Shown piece by piece: positions 12,700 through 27,252 of a stretch of DNA of 64,000 nucleotides. The first letter of the stretch is position 1; each line of letters starts with the position of its first letter. A program made the position numbers and the translations under genes. Under the pieces are notes generated by a model that did no database searches, had not been told where the DNA came from, and saw only the letters and a program-made list of their open reading frames with translations. The DNA comes from Elmis aenea (lineage: Eukaryota > Arthropoda > Insecta > Coleoptera > Elmidae), in the NCBI GenBank assembly GCA_947652605.1, contig OX393579.1, positions 558,001 to 622,000 on the forward strand. The letters are read 5' to 3'.

Positions 12700-15600
12700 C
12701 TAACCTTTTTTTAAGAGCATGTTTTCAATTGCGTTTATAGGAAATTCAAAACAAATTGTTAGTACCAGTCCCAAGCAAACAGTTACAAAAATATCACCAA
12801 AAAATTCGTAAATCTAAAACAATAGACATAACCATATAAATACCAAAGAAAATGTAAATTAATATTACTGAGGTAAAATCTGAAAAATACATCGACGATT
12901 TCAAAGCACCACACTTTAAAAATTGTACCATGAGATGTGTAAGAAAAATGGAATACGCTATCCTTCCTAAAACTTGGAAAATATATGCCGACAATATGTG
13001 ATTTATAACACCTAAAAAACAACGATAAATCCACAAAACTATCTAAACAAAAATTAAGTCACTACTGATTGTATCAAATGCAATCAGTGAAATAAATTGT
13101 CATAAAGCTAATCGCTTAAAGGAGATTATTTGAACTATTTGGAAGTTCAAAAATTGCATAAAAATTACTTCATAAGATTAACTTAACAGAATAATTATAA
13201 TGTAATATTTTAAACAATTAACCTCCATATCCCCTAGAACAGCACCATATGATCCAAACCAAGCTAAAAGTCCAACCTGATCGAGAGCAAGACAAGTACA
13301 AAGATGCCTCCCATTTATTATAATCATGGTGTTCGAGTTGAAATACATGACAACCCATAATAACCGATAACATAACAACAATTGCACAAAACCATCCAGA
13401 TAAAAGTATTCTGCGAGACATTTTTATGTCTGTTTTTTGGGCTTTATGTAACATGTACCCAAAACCAATACCAATAATATAAGGAGATGCTCGCACATGG
13501 GGAGCTATGTAATGGTACATAAAGTATGTGTTGTGTAATAACTGATTTCTAAAAAAACAATTTCTGTTACTTGAAAAAATAAAGTTCAACATCAAAAAAT
13601 TCGCGGTAATTTCAAAAACTAACAACAAGAATAGTTCCTACTTTTTTTTTCGTGAATTTTAATAATAACGCCACTGATGAAGAGACTGGAATCTCCAAGC
13701 TGGTCTAGTTTTTCTACGAAAGGTAGTGAGATTAACGATTTCTATTTTAATTATTTACGGCCAAATTACAGTTTTTATATCGTATATAAAACTTTTTCGA
13801 CAATTTGATTTGATTTGTTGATCAAAAGCTATTTATGAAGTTGTATATCGGTTTTATTTTATGCTGCTGATATTAAAAACTGCAAACGTCAATAAGAATG
13901 ACGAATTACTTCTGATTCTAGCAATACTTACGTGACAGGCATTCCTCCTTCATATTCGTTCTCCCAAGCGAGATAAAAATTAATAGCAATAGATAAAATG
14001 TAAATTACTATTAAATTAATGCATCCAAGCTTTGGCCACTTCAGGAGAGGATAAATTATGAGTGGCGATAAAAAATAATACTGCATATCGCATGTTAAAT
14101 ACCATGTTTGGACTACACACTAAAGAACAGAAATATTAGTAAGCATATCTAAATTTTAAAAAAAAATTACGTGATATTTTTTAGTTGGTCTAAAAAAGAC
14201 TTTTTTTATTTTCCTTATAACTTTTTTAATTACGTACATCCAATTATTGTGAGTGCCGACTTAAACTGTGGTCAAAATATTAGGCCATCATTTAAAACAA
14301 TAAGTTATATTATTTGTCTTGAACTTCCAAATTGTGCTATAAATTTATTATTTATTACAAATTTATGTAACTTCAGGGTAAACGTATTTTATTAACCAAA
14401 TCTTTGGAAGGTTATTGAAATAACTTTAAAATTTGTTTTAAATTGTAGCAAAGGTTTAATCCGAAATTTGCAAAAATCTTGTGGCAATTAAAAAAGTTAT
14501 AAACAAAATTAAAAATTTCTTTTTTTTATGGACCACTGTTGTCGAAATATCGCTTTCTGTCGCTCTAGTATAATTATTTATATACATACAATATATTTGG
14601 GATTGGCATAATTTTGAATATGTAGCAAGGCCGACCACCAGAAATATTGACAAGGTTTTTGTAGTGCCGCCGAGGAGTTCTTCCACATAGGTCCAGAACC
14701 GAAATGATGAATTAAAGTTGAATAAATTAATACAACCACACCCAGCAAAGGCGTCACACGAACATAACGATGAATATAAAAAAAAGGTAAACTGAACTTT
14801 ATTCCTTTTGACATTTGAGAGAAGAATATGTAAGAAACCAGTAATCCGCTAACACAAAAAAATGAATCCACGCCGACAGTAGCCCCTATGATGAAGGTGC
14901 TAGAGTATTTTAAAACCCACTAAAACAAAACTTTTGTTAAGTTAATAGATACACGTAATTAAATTACCATTGCCCATACGTCTTCCGTTAATTTTAACAC
15001 AACACGCATCGATCAGTATTAATGAAATACTTACATCTAAAATTTCCAAGGAATTAACAACAGGAAAAAACATTGACATTGCATATCTATGCCCAATCAC
15101 AACATAACATATGCTTAAAAATCGTATTCCATGCAAACAGCCTAAAAAATTGTCCTCGCTTTTGCGAAACAATCTTCCAGCATTTTCAAAGACCGAAAAA
15201 ATGTGTACCATTCCACCCTTTTCAACTAACATAAAAAGATTCTGATCAAAAGACGTCATTTAAAATAAAAGTGTACATTACCCTTATTTCCTCTTGTCAT
15301 GTCAACAATGGTAACAATGATGATTAAAAGCAAAATGGAGGCAAAACCAGATCTAAAATTAAATTATCTGTGTGTGAAGTTTATTCATTCCTCTTGACTG
15401 TTACGTATTTTACATTACTGTATCCTGTATCTATCTGTATAATACACAATCAAACAAAAATAATGTAGTGTTACACAAATTTCATTTATTATTATCATCA
15501 ATAAGTTTAATCAAAATTCGCATCCTTTTTTTCAAAGGCTCTTTTGTTGAATTGCAATACCAGTTTCGGTACTTTCGCCTCTTCATCAATAGTAATCTGA

Positions 15601-18600
15601 TTTATTTATCTATTCGTAATAAGATTGCTAGGGATAAAGAGATCACAGTTTTGAAGTTGTTCTAGCATTTCTACATACATACATAATTCAACAACAAAAT
15701 TTATTTATATATAAATATGTTACAGTTTTCCTAAAAATGGTTGTGTGAATGCAAAATTGTGTTTTTCTGTTTTTTGTTTTTATGTTAAGGTACTTACATT
15801 ACGATCCATTCTGTTGGGGTAACCTTTGGTTCATCTTTTAAAGCATAACAATCGCGTTCAGTAATGGTAACACTTAAATTTAAGCCCTCAGCAACACTGA
15901 AGACACTTTTATTAAAATGCTCCAGTACTTCTTTTGGTGAACATGAATCTGGAACACACACAGACCACCATAAACTTGCATTGTATATTATCGTACGTAT
16001 CTTTTCGAATCTCTGAAAAGCAAAAAGTCGAGAATTGGGTTTGGATAAAGGGCCAATTTTTATAATAATTATGACTTCAGCAATTCCGAAAATTACTTAT
16101 AAACTCAACTACTTTTTATTTTGCTACAGCTTATCCACGGCCGTCGTCAGACTATTTGGGACCCTACGCACAAAACGTGAAAATATTTTTTTATTAAAGT
16201 TTTTATCTAATCATCCTTTCATCAGTACACGTTTTTTACATTTTTATTTAAAAAAAAAATAATCAAATGTAATTGAAAAAATTGTATGCAAGATGTATTT
16301 CTACAACAATGTTTCTAAAAATTCAATAACTTTTTATATTTAACAACAGCAATAGAACTAAATTAAAAATAAATATACAACATAGAGCACTCTATGCATA
16401 ATCAAAAGTGCGAATATTTTAAACAGGCAATTAAATTTAGATTTCATTTATATGTTTTATGTTTATTTAATTGTTTGAACAAATCAATTTAAAAAATATT
16501 ATTTTTTACTATGTTATTTATAAACTGCTATCTGTTGATAGTGTTTACGTAAACGTCTACGTATTTTGCAGATTTTTAGCATAATTCTGCTTCAGTGCAA
16601 TTGTATCGAAGCACTTATCAACATTATACACTTTATTTACAACCTTATCATTAAATATTTGTTATGCAAGGTTGTGTGACATATATCATAACAGATAACG
16701 TTTTCTGACATTTTCATCTTATATCTTATCTAGTAAATTTATTAGTGCCTATTACAGCAGTTCAAATTAAGCACAAAAATAGATCAATGTATGTTTTACA
16801 TGAATTGTATATTTAGTACGATTAAGAACAGAAATATTAATTATTGCTGCATTAAAAAGTTTCTTAAACAAATAAATTAGGCACTTCTCCAATTGCTCAT
16901 GAAAATTTTCAGTTGTAATATGTAGAAAGTGAAGATGTATAATTGCTGTTTGGTGTGCAAATAACGTGGGCAAGTTTCAAGCCAATTGCTTCACTTAAAA
17001 CATTTTGAAATATTTGCTTTGAAAAAAGTGCAACAGCACATTTTAACTATAATTTGAACAAAATGAGGGTGAATAATTGTGTTTTATTATGTATGTAGCG
17101 TTCATAAACTTATCGTATCATGTTACTCTAATTTAAGTGTATACTTTTGATATAAATTATTCTTTAAAAGTATTTGTTTAAACAAGGCTGATACATGTAT
17201 GATAAAGTTTTAAAAGTTGGTATAACCTTGACACATTTGATAGGAAGTGGATTGAAATAAGGGAAAAACTGATAGCAATTAATAAAACTATTTGCAACGA
17301 TAAAATTAAACTTACTACAATTAAATAAATAAATTTGGAGGAGATTTTCTTTGGATAACATACATCATGCATAACACATGCGTTTATATAATAATATAAA
17401 AATGTACTCAAAATGATTACAAAAAAAAACTGTTAACAATAATTTGAATTAAAATTTGTGTCATAATTATTGTGCTTGTAATCATCTTTAAAAGGGTAAA
17501 GGTTATTGTAAGAACCAACTTCTAATCTTGGACTTCTCTGTTTGTTTCCGTTTACCATTCATGGGATATTTAGGTCAAATAATTGTTTACAAATGTGTAA
17601 TTACAAAAATGCATTGTATGCATATTTAAAAATAATAATATGTAGGCATATGTATTCAAATATATAAACATAAAATATTGTACCAAAATTTATCAGATCC
17701 AAAGAAAAGCAATATCAAAAAAGATTGTATTAAATAAACATGTATGTTTTTCGTTAGTTCTACAATTAATTTTAGGAAAATAAGTATAATAAAATCTTAA
17801 AGGATAAATAATTTTCGATTAATAACAATGACTAATAATTGCACGATATCTTAAAAAAGCACTTGAAGGTACATGAACAAAATCACTTGGGCTATAAATA
17901 TCACAAATAATTACTGAATTCAACAATTCCAAACAAATTGTTGCCAAGTCAACAAAATTCTTGGCTAAAATGTTGACTTGGTGATAAAAGATGCGTTGGT
18001 TTCATTGCTTCTCACAAATATTAGTCAAGTATCGTAGGAAAAATACAATTTCTGTACAAACAAAATAAAATTCTTGCCAGATTATAATGTATTCGTACGT
18101 TTACTGAATGTTCAAGTTTTTTAATTTTTAAGTTGAATATCTTTTTTAATAAATTCAGAATGGTTATGAATATTCATTTTACTATATGGAAACATATTAA
18201 ACATTACATTCGTAGTTTTCAATCTTTTTAGCAACTTGAAAGCACAGTTTTGCCCTGTTAAAAAAACTATCCCCTATTTTTAATGATTTATTACAGTTTT
18301 TTTACCTGAAGTAATATTTTTTGAACGTAGTTGACATTATGGATGTTTTAATTTGACAGAGCATAGACTTATGAACCAGCACTTTTGAAAACTTATTGTA
18401 AAGTTTTACGCACCTTTTCGGTGATGTTCCGAAACGAAAATATTTTCTTCAGCAATTTATCATCTGGCATGAATCGTAAAACGCATTGTTGTCCGCGTAT
18501 GGGTCCATATTTCGAGTTGTAATATATCTGAACGCATTGTCGAAAAGATCCAAAATCCATAAGATTTCCCAGTAAAATTCCTGATTGTAATTTGGACGAA

Positions 18601-19096
18601 GAATCAAACACTACAGCATTGAAAATTACTTTCCACCCAAAAACTTTTAAAAATCTTGCTTACTTTTCAACGCCCATGGCTCAAAAGCTCTAAGTGATTG
18701 TTTGAATTCCAAAGTATGATTATTACACAAAGGGTTTTTTGGATTATGTAAAGCATAAACACTCAGTAATTGATTCATTATTAAGTTTTGTTTAGCGTTA
18801 AGATTAACATATTTTCGCTTTTTAGCAGAAACTGTCGATGCATTCAACATTTCAGAGGGTGCAGCTGTAGTTGAATTTATTTGTACAATTTTGTACTTTA
18901 TGTCATCGTTCATTGAAGAGAAATTTTCGTTGTCTGTAATAGAATTTCGTCTAAAAATATTTGAGTTGGGAATCATTGAAATTGATTCAGTAGACTGAGT
19001 AGACAATGTACTATTGCTAATCAAATATTTTTTGGCGTGGGACTCATGATTTAAGAAGCAAAAAATTATGATGTTTATAAGCCACGATTGCTTCAT
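12700..19096 (-). CDS. Nose resistant to fluoxetine (NRF-6)-like acyltransferase 3 membrane protein
   Basis: Ten coding exons, complement(join(12700-12813, 12869-13011, 13223-13548, 13932-14119, 14590-14919, 15035-15225, 15282-15352, 15798-16012, 18414-18610, 18664-19096)), 735 aa, all phases consistent. A signal peptide (about 1-21) precedes a Ser/Thr/Asn-rich linker and an extracellular NRF domain (WALKMFDSSSKLQSGILLGN, then CVPDSC). The acyltransferase-3 domain shows FSVFENAGRLF, LHGIRFLSICYVVIGHRYAM, VDSFFCVSGLLVSY, WYLTCDMQYYFLSPL and a C-terminal RIAYSIFLTH...FEFPINAIE. Invertebrate NRF-6 proteins are multi-pass proteins linked to lipid transport and drug uptake; their substrate is poorly known. 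Several introns are 55-56 bp, one is about 2.4 kb. Two exon ends (15282, 12869) were placed by restoring the conserved frame across very short introns. Confidence 0.88.
16013..18413. other. Large intron of the NRF-6-like gene
   Basis: The 2.4-kb intron between the NRF-domain exons. AT-rich; the open frames within it (for example 16035-16262 and 17178-17411) lack any domain or plausible splice context. No repeat with clear termini was seen. Confidence 0.55.
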
Positions 19097-19616
19097 GATG
19101 TTTGCCCTTTAATAACTACAAAATTTGCAGAAATTCGAATCTTTATAGCATTTGCATTAACTGGTAAATAAATAACGATTCCACAAGTTGAACTATAATC
19201 AACATTTCATTGACATTAATTATATCTTACCACACTTGAAGTTAAAAAAAAACAATATAGTATAAGTTTAAAAAAAAACAGTGAACGATGCATGTGTTAT
19301 TTATAATTTACAACATAATTTGTATCGAAATTTTTAAAAGTTTATCAAAATATATTTATATTTATAGTACGCCAGTTGCTACAATTCCAAATTATAATTA
19401 AGGGGTCATGAGTTATGATAGATATCTTGTTTTATCGCAAAGTTGAAGATAATAGATAAGAATTTTTTCTCCTAGATGTTTCAGTAATCTTCAGATATCC
19501 TTCAAAGGCAGATGCAAAAGCATTAAATGGTGTATGTTATGTAGGAACTAAAAAATGAAATAAAAAGTGGTGTGTGTGATTAAATGAACAAGTATTTTAG
19601 TGACATTGTTAACAAA
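19097..19616. promoter_or_regulatory. Divergent intergenic region between NRF-6-like gene and LKR/SDH
   Basis: About 520 bp separate two divergently oriented start codons, so both promoters must lie here or in unseen upstream exons. No strong TATA box or other element stands out. Confidence 0.45.
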
Positions 19617-22600
19617 ATGTTCAGGTTTGCGAAAAATGGTTGCAAATGCAAACTTGGATGCAGAACCTTTGTAAGTTGAAATTTTATAGATGAATAAATC
19701 ATATAACATACGCCCAATACCAAATTATTAATTAAGAAGATCATCCTTGCTTTTTTGTTGTACATTTATTGCGCTTTTATCAACTATTACATTATAAGTA
19801 ATATTAAAGCAATATGAATGGAAAATTACAAATATCAATTTTAATACTAGTTAGGAGATAAAATGATGAAATAAATTAATATCCAGTAGTTAAAATTTAC
19901 TACCTAAAATCTTAATGAAGCTTATTTCATAAAATACACATGTAATTATATCACGATATTCTTTGGTATTTAAGTTTAATAATGTAAATTAATAGTATCT
20001 GTACATTAATCAACATTCTTAATGTAAAGCACAAAAATTGAACATGAAAAAGTATTCATTTCTACAAGAGAATTTTCCGTAAAACATATAAAACATTATG
20101 GTGTATTATATAACACGTTTTATAAGAATTGTTTAAAAAAATCGTTTTTGTATTAGGTTTTATTCTCCACTAAAAATTTGCTCTTTGATTATTGTGTTTA
20201 TAAAATACATTTTTCACAAGTAAATCTGTATTGTGTATGTATAGGGGAGCAAAAAGGTTATTGCAATCCGAAGGGAAGACCAAAGCGTCTGGGAAAGGCG
20301 GGCCCCATTTTCTCCAACCCATGTAAATAAATTTGTAAAAACAGGGGTCAAAGTAATCGTACAACCAAGCAACAGACGAGCGTATCCTATGCAAAATTAT
20401 GTAACAGCCGGAGCTATAATCCAAGAAGATATTTCAGAAGCCAGCGTAGTTTTTGGAGTAAAGCAAGTACCTATCGAGCAGCTGATACCAGAAAAAACTT
20501 ACTGCTTTTTTTCACACACCATAAAGGCACAAGAAAGTAACATGCCCCTCTTGGATGCCATCCTAGAAAAACGTATTCGTCTGATAGATTACGAAAAATT
20601 AGTTGATAACATGGGCCAACGTGTTGTGGCTTTTGGAAAGATGGCTGGTGTTGCAGGAACGGTAAATATTCTTCACGGTATAGGGCTGCGACTTCTAGCA
20701 CTAGGACATCATACACCGTTCATGCACATTGGCCCTCCGCACAATTATCGTAACTCCAGTATGGCAAGACAAGCTGTACGTGATGCAGGTTACGAAGTCG
20801 CTTTAGGATTAATGCCCAAATCGGTAGGACCCCTCACATTTGTGTTCACTGGTTCAGGAAATGTATCGCAAGGTTGCCAGGAGGTTTTCCAAGAGCTCCC
20901 CCACGAATACGTCTCACCAGAACTGTTAAAAAAAGCCGCGGAACATGGAAGCCCTAATAAAGTGTACGGATGTGAAGTTCGAAGAAGACATTACCTGGAA
21001 CGAGCAGAAGATGGTGGTTTTGATCCTGTAGAATACGAGCAACATCCTGAGCGATACATATCGACGTTTAGCAAAAAAATAGCGCCATACGCGTCGGTTA
21101 TACTTAATGGAATATACTGGGCTGTGAATAGTCCTAAATTGTTAACAATTCCTGATGCAAAACATTTGTTAAGGCCAGCTCATACTCCGTGGTTACCGAC
21201 TTCAGAAGGTGCTCCACCTCTTCCTCATCGAATGCTTGCCATTTGTGATATATCCGCCGATCCTGGAGGATCCATCGAATTCATGAATGAGTGTACCACC
21301 ATCGACACTCCTTTTTGCTTGTATGATGCTGACAGAAACAAAGACACTAAAAGCTTCAAAGGTTCCGGAGTTTTAGTGTGCAGTATTGATAACATGCCAA
21401 CACAATTGCCAAGAGAAAGTACAGACTTCTTTGGTGACTTATTATTCCCATTTGCTTCGGATATTTTAAAATCAAATGCATTAAAACCACTAGAAGACCA
21501 TCAATTCAATCCTACAGTCCGTGGTGTAAGTAAATTCAATGCATTATACTGTTGAATAATGATAACAACATTTGCTTCTTATAGGCTATTATCGCCAGTA
21601 ATGGTAAACTCACACCGGAGTTTGAATATATTCAAGAATTACGTAAAGTATCAGTGTAAGTATTACATACAAAAATTTTTGGTAATTATACACGTCTAAA
21701 CAATTTTCTTTGTTCAATAGGAAAAGCAAGCACAAAACGTCTGAAGAAAATGTTGCTAATAAACATGTGGTAATTCTTGGGGCTGGTCGAGTCTCTGCTC
21801 CTCTTGTAGAGTATTTACATAGAGACCCTACAATCGCTATTACTGTTGCATGTGAACAAACAGATTTAAGCGACAGCTTAGCCAAACAATATCCAGGAGT
21901 AACCAGCACTTATTTGAATGCAGCTGACAATCCAGCAGCACTAGAAGAACTTCTTGAAACAGCAGACGTGGCAGTATCAATTCTTCCTGTAGATCTTCAT
22001 CACGTCGTTGCCCAAGCCTGTATTAATAAAGGCGTGCATATGGTCACAGCCAGTTACACTAAAGACCCCATTAAAATGCTTCACCAAAAAGCCATTGATG
22101 CTGGTGTAACAATTCTAAACGAAATAGGGCTTGATCCAGGCTTCGACCATCTCTTAGCACTCGAATGTATACAAGAAGTCAAATCACTTGGAGGAAGAAT
22201 TACATCATTTGAATCATTCTGTGGAGGACTACCTGCACCTGAATTTAGTGATAACCCATTAAGATACAAGTTCTCCTGGTCACCCCGTAGCGCACTTATA
22301 AATACAATTTCTTCGGCCAAATATTTACGTAAAGGTCAAATAGTTAAGATAAGCGAAGGGGGTGATTTAATGGGAGCTACGAAACCTTTGGAATTCCTTC
22401 CGGGATTTAATCTAGAAGGTTTTCCAAACAGGGACAGCACTATATACACAAAATATTATGGCATTGAAGATGCCATAACTGTATTAAGAGGAACCATAAG
22501 GTACAGTGGATTTTCTCAATCTGCTCGTATCTTACAACTTCTAGGTTTATTGGACACCGAACCACATCCTATGCTCCACCATCAAGGTCCTGAAATTACT

Positions 22601-23313
22601 TGGAGAAATTTAATTTGCAACCTAGTGGGCCTGGAAGATTCTAATATAATGTTAGAAAACTTAAAGACAAGAATTGCAGATCACACAGCTTCAGAATACG
22701 CCGTTGAAGTATTGGAGGAACTCGGATTACTTGCTAAAGCAGGAATTATCAAGCGAGGAAATCCCTTAGATACCCTAACACATTATTTAACTTCAAAACT
22801 AGCTTTAGGTGCGTATTATTAACACCATAATAGGTATATTATAAATTTCAATTTTGCAGGAAAAGATGAAAGAGACTTGGTTATCCTTCGGCATGAAATT
22901 GGAATTGCCTGGCCTGACAAAAAGGAAGTTAGAGGAATAAACTTGGTTGTTTATGGGGATGTTAATGGTCATTCTGCTATGGCAAAAACTGTAGGATACC
23001 CAGCAGCAATTGCTACGAAAATGATTTTGGATGGTAAGTAATGTTTGCAATTTTACTGAAAAAAGGTAACATTTTAAAAATGGAAATGTTCTTACATTAA
23101 TAAGTACACCTTTAATTCGGAAACATATGCCTCCCTTTTTAATGAAATAGTTTTTGTAGAGATATTTAATTATTCTCACATGTATTTGTATTTATAGGTG
23201 AAATCCAAGAACGGGGGGTTATTTTACCTTTTGCTGTAGAAATATATCGACCAATTCTTTCGAGATTACGAGCTGAAGGACTGAATAACACAGAAACATC
23301 TAAATTTAATTAA
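19617..23313 (+). CDS. Alpha-aminoadipic semialdehyde synthase (LKR/SDH), lysine degradation
   Basis: Six coding exons: 19617-19670, 20245-21525, 21585-21655, 21721-22808, 22860-23033, 23198-23313; 927 aa, the usual size. Exon 1 encodes 18 residues with many basic and no acidic side chains ([18 protein letters not shown]), ends at a strong GTAAGT donor in phase 0, and fits a mitochondrial presequence. Exon 2 opens with [20 protein letters not shown], the conserved LKR start, and covers the lysine-ketoglutarate reductase half. The saccharopine dehydrogenase half begins near residue 480 with a Rossmann motif ([17 protein letters not shown]). The enzyme converts lysine plus 2-oxoglutarate to saccharopine, then to aminoadipic semialdehyde plus glutamate, in mitochondria. 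Exon 1 is the least certain part; the rest is secure. Confidence 0.92.
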
Positions 23314-24257
23314 TTATAATTCATTTAAATATATTATTTGTTATTGTTGCTTCTTTTTTAAATTAAAATACCACACTAAATATTAATTTAAACATTTTTA
23401 GTACAATAATAAAATTTAAAAGCTTTGTACTATATTCTACAAAAAAAAACACTTAAAAAAATATTTATTCATAAAAATCAAAAATTATTTCGATTTCTAA
23501 ATGAAATATATAATACGTAATTTTCAGACACATACTTAAATTAATTGAAAGATTGATTTATTAATAAAAATAGGTTTATTTATTAATCACTTAATTTTTA
23601 ATGAAAATTCTCGTATAAAAATGTTATACCAAAATTTAGATTCTCGTCTTTTAATCAGTTACAATTATTTAATTGTTTGATATATAAATGAGATTGCTAC
23701 TGGAAAAGGAAGAAGAGTCTCGAAATGTATCTGATATTTTTACAAGAAATCTTTCATAAAAGAAGATACATGATTTTTAATAAAACTTTTTAATAATAAT
23801 TTATAATTTTTGTTTAAAATTTAAGTACTGTTAGGCTTATAACCAATTTATTACAGTTTTAACAAACTGGGTTTTAGTTGTTTAGTTAATTTAAATAATA
23901 GTGTAAATTTAAAGGATACATTAAAAATGTGTATCTAATTTTAGTGCTATAATTATTTAAGAGAATACGTGAGGCATTTATTAAATAACGTCCTGTAATC
24001 AAAACTATTGAACAGTTTTGCAGATTATAGGCAACCCATTCTACACACAGGTCTTTGTTAATGTTCGCCCCCACTCTATATGCAGCGCAACCAAACTTGT
24101 CAGAATCCGGAGCTCACAGTACCGTAACTTTATTGTTTTTTTGTGCAATCCTACGTTTGGAAATGGTGTTTGAGTTAAATTTGGAAATACAGACCGTTGT
24201 TAAGGCCTAGCAGTGAGTGTGGGGGACTGTTTGTTAGTGTAAATAGGCTGTGCAAAC
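23314..24257. other. LKR/SDH 3' UTR and midnolin promoter region
   Basis: AT-rich for the first 700 bp, then a more GC-balanced stretch from about 24060 that probably holds the midnolin promoter and 5' UTR. No supported gene. Confidence 0.5.
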
Positions 24258-25957
24258 ATGGAAGATAGTGCAGAATCTAGCTTTAACCCCATTTCTCAGG
24301 GGTGTGGCCCACATTCACAAATATCCATCCACATAAGCCCTACCACCGGGGGCGATTTCCATTTAACTGTAGATCCAGATATCACGGTCGAAAATTTGAA
24401 GAAACTTGTCTCCAAGCGACTCAAAGTACCCAGAGATCGGATATGTTTACTCTTTCGTGATAAGTGGGTTTCTCAATTATTCGCACAGTTACTTGGCATT
24501 ATAAAGTTTAATTGTTACAGGCAATTACAAGAAGGAAACTTAGTACAACATGGAGTTGCTGATGGATCCAAAGTTACATTATTACCCAACGTAGAAACTG
24601 GACTTGTAGTATGTTACATATTTATTATGGTAGTCTTACGTTTACCACTTAAAAACACTAACAAAATTAACAGTTTACTGTATTATAACATTACAGTGTC
24701 TTAAATGGTTCATTGTTAGCTAAATGTGCCCTTAAATACTGACTAACCTTGCTAGAAAACTTCACTGTTAACAATGTTTATAAAGATGATATCTGACCCT
24801 TTGTGCCAACTCAGCTATAAGTTGGGAAAATTGTCAACTTAACTTTATTAGTCGGTACTAAGTTTTATTTAAAATTTGTTAACAAATCAACCATCTTATA
24901 TTTAATTGGGTAAAAAGGTCATAGCAGACAACTACTTTGTTAATATTCAAGAAAAACCAAAATTGATCGTGTAAATAAAACTTGCCAAATTGGAAAAGTA
25001 TAACAAATATTTTACTGATGTAGCTGAATTAATATGCCCTTTGCATACTACTTAACTTTGACCAATCAAGTGTTTTTATTAAACCATCATACACCCTTAG
25101 ACATAATTACACCTCTTTTAAAGGTCAAATTTCGAGCTATTTTAAGTCTTATATTTTCGACAGACGCAGCGTCCAGAAATAGGAATAATGCAAGCTTTAG
25201 AATCTTTAAACGACACTCAAGTAAACGAGTTCCTGTGTGGCAAGGCTCCATTAAATTTAAGTATGCGTCTTGGAGACCACATGATGCTTATCCAGTTACA
25301 ACTCAGCACCGTTTCCGGAGCGAAATCTCCCCCATCTTCTAGTGGATCTGCACCTGCTCGTCCTCCAAGTCTTATGCAAGCATCTCGTAATCTTCAACAC
25401 ACATTGCGGCGTCTTTCTGCAGACGTGTTTTCTGGCAGAGGAGAAGGTTTGTAGCTTTAAAGAAATTGTACCATGAAAATGTAAACCATTACTCCACATT
25501 CCAAAACATACACCTTTTTATACTGAAATTAAATAATAATAAAATATTTAATTCCGTAACATGAAGTTAAATTGTTTATCGAATTTTTTTGGTTTCAGGT
25601 CGCAGAGGTAGTGTTTACTCAGGCACATTTAGCGGAGCCTTAAATCCTGCACTCCAAGATCCCAAAGGGCGACCTCGCAGAGATGTTGCCACGATAGTTC
25701 ACATATTAAATGATCTCTTGTGTTCAGCTCCCGAATTACGGCGTGTAACTAGACACGGTGAAGAACAAACTGAAATCGTTCCGGAGCAAATTGATGAACC
25801 AACTCCCTCGTCTATTAGTGAAGACCAAAATTTACGTACACGTGGTAAACTCGAGCAGTTACGATTAGTTATGGGAGAAAGGCGTGAGCGTAGACGCCAA
25901 CGTAAACAGAAACCTTATTCGCTGCCTCAGAGTGATACAGATACTGTTACCGCATAA
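24258..25957 (+). CDS. stx: Midnolin (stuxnet in Drosophila), ubiquitin-like proteasome adaptor
   Basis: Four coding exons: 24258-24463, 24521-24608, 25164-25446, 25599-25957; 311 aa. The N-terminal ubiquitin-like domain (about 20-95) includes [20 protein letters not shown] and [17 protein letters not shown] once the first 57-bp intron is removed. Next comes the conserved [16 protein letters not shown]...[11 protein letters not shown] block, then after exon 3 [11 protein letters not shown] and [18 protein letters not shown], and a basic helix ([13 protein letters not shown]). These match midnolin, reported to carry nuclear proteins to the proteasome without ubiquitination through its Catch domain and C-terminal helix; fly Stuxnet does this for Polycomb. 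It is shorter than mammalian midnolin (about 470 aa), mainly through loss of Ser/Pro-rich linkers. Confidence 0.9.
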
Positions 25958-27252
25958 GTGAACATTCGGTTTTAGTGTAAATAGTTCTCGTTTCGTTAAT
26001 AATAAGACTATGAATCTATAATTTTGTGGTCTTCTATTTCGATGTGCATTTCTAACTTGTTTTTTTTTTGTATTAGTGTAAGGTTATACAAAAATGATTT
26101 AAGTATAGTAATAAATTTAGTTATATTGAAAATGTGCTTCCTTCAACTTAATTTGAAGTTTATGTTATTTTAGTTATTATTGTATCGATATATTTATATT
26201 CATAAATTGTGGATTATTTCATAAATATTTCACATGATTTTTTTAGTACTAATTATTAGATATCTATCGTATTGTAAGTGATAATTTTAGTACAGTCAAG
26301 TTGCTTGTTTACTAAAATGTTTCCTATTATTTCCATTTTTAGTAACGGGTATAAGACTCTGTAAATATTTCGAGTGTGAATTATTTATGAAATCGTTTCT
26401 CTTAGTTTCTCTGATCATACTTGTTTTGTTTTAATTTTAAATTGTGTTCAGCCTTAACTATAGACTGTTTTTTTTTGTTGGTTGCACTGATTACCAGGTA
26501 TATTCAGTATATGTTATAAACGGTTATAATCAGTAGAATTTTTTTGTCTTTATTCATTTATCAATGTCCCAATATTGTACATAATTTATTGCTTGAATAA
26601 CTTCATATTTGCAATTAAAGAAATATAAACTCATTCATTGCTCTACATTCAATTGATAATAATGTTGAGTTCTATGTATTTTTTCAACTTAAAACGGTAG
26701 GTGTAGCACATTCTTTAAAAAATCGGTACAGATTTTTAAGCCAAATACAAATACCATAAGCTAATTATTAATAGGCAAATACATTTCTTAATATATAAAT
26801 TACATAAAACGATATATTTTTATGCATTAAACTATTGTATTTTTAGATTTTGACGATACTAGCAAATAAAGTAAACAAAGAACAATTTTGATTAGAATCA
26901 AGTAAATAGCATTTCATCACAACGATAATACTAGCAGATTTTTTAAAAGCATGTAACATTGGCTTTCGAGATCTTTAAGTGTTTTTTAGTAGCGAAGTTA
27001 CCTAAATGTTTAAAAAATTTGAGGTTAAATGAAAGAGTATTCCGAGTCATTTGAACTACCAGATTTGATTTACTATAGAAAAATCACTGTAAATCGTAAA
27101 AAAATGTGTATTTTAGAAGATTTTAGGCATAATTAATAATTATTCTGTGATATGTGCTAAATGGTTACCTAAATTTACTTGTGAAAGATTATTTTTCGTC
27201 TTACATTATTCCTAACCTCAAAATTTAATTAATGAATTTTTAAAAGAAAGTA
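25958..27252. other. Midnolin 3' UTR and NPRL3 upstream region
   Basis: About 1.3 kb, AT-rich, with several AATAAA-like motifs and no supported open frame. It likely contains a long midnolin 3' UTR followed by the NPRL3 promoter. Confidence 0.5.

Noticed and set aside
20389..20391. ATG at 20389 as start of LKR/SDH
   Set aside because: The same frame is open and strongly conserved upstream ([15 protein letters not shown]) back to an acceptor at 20244, so this Met is internal.
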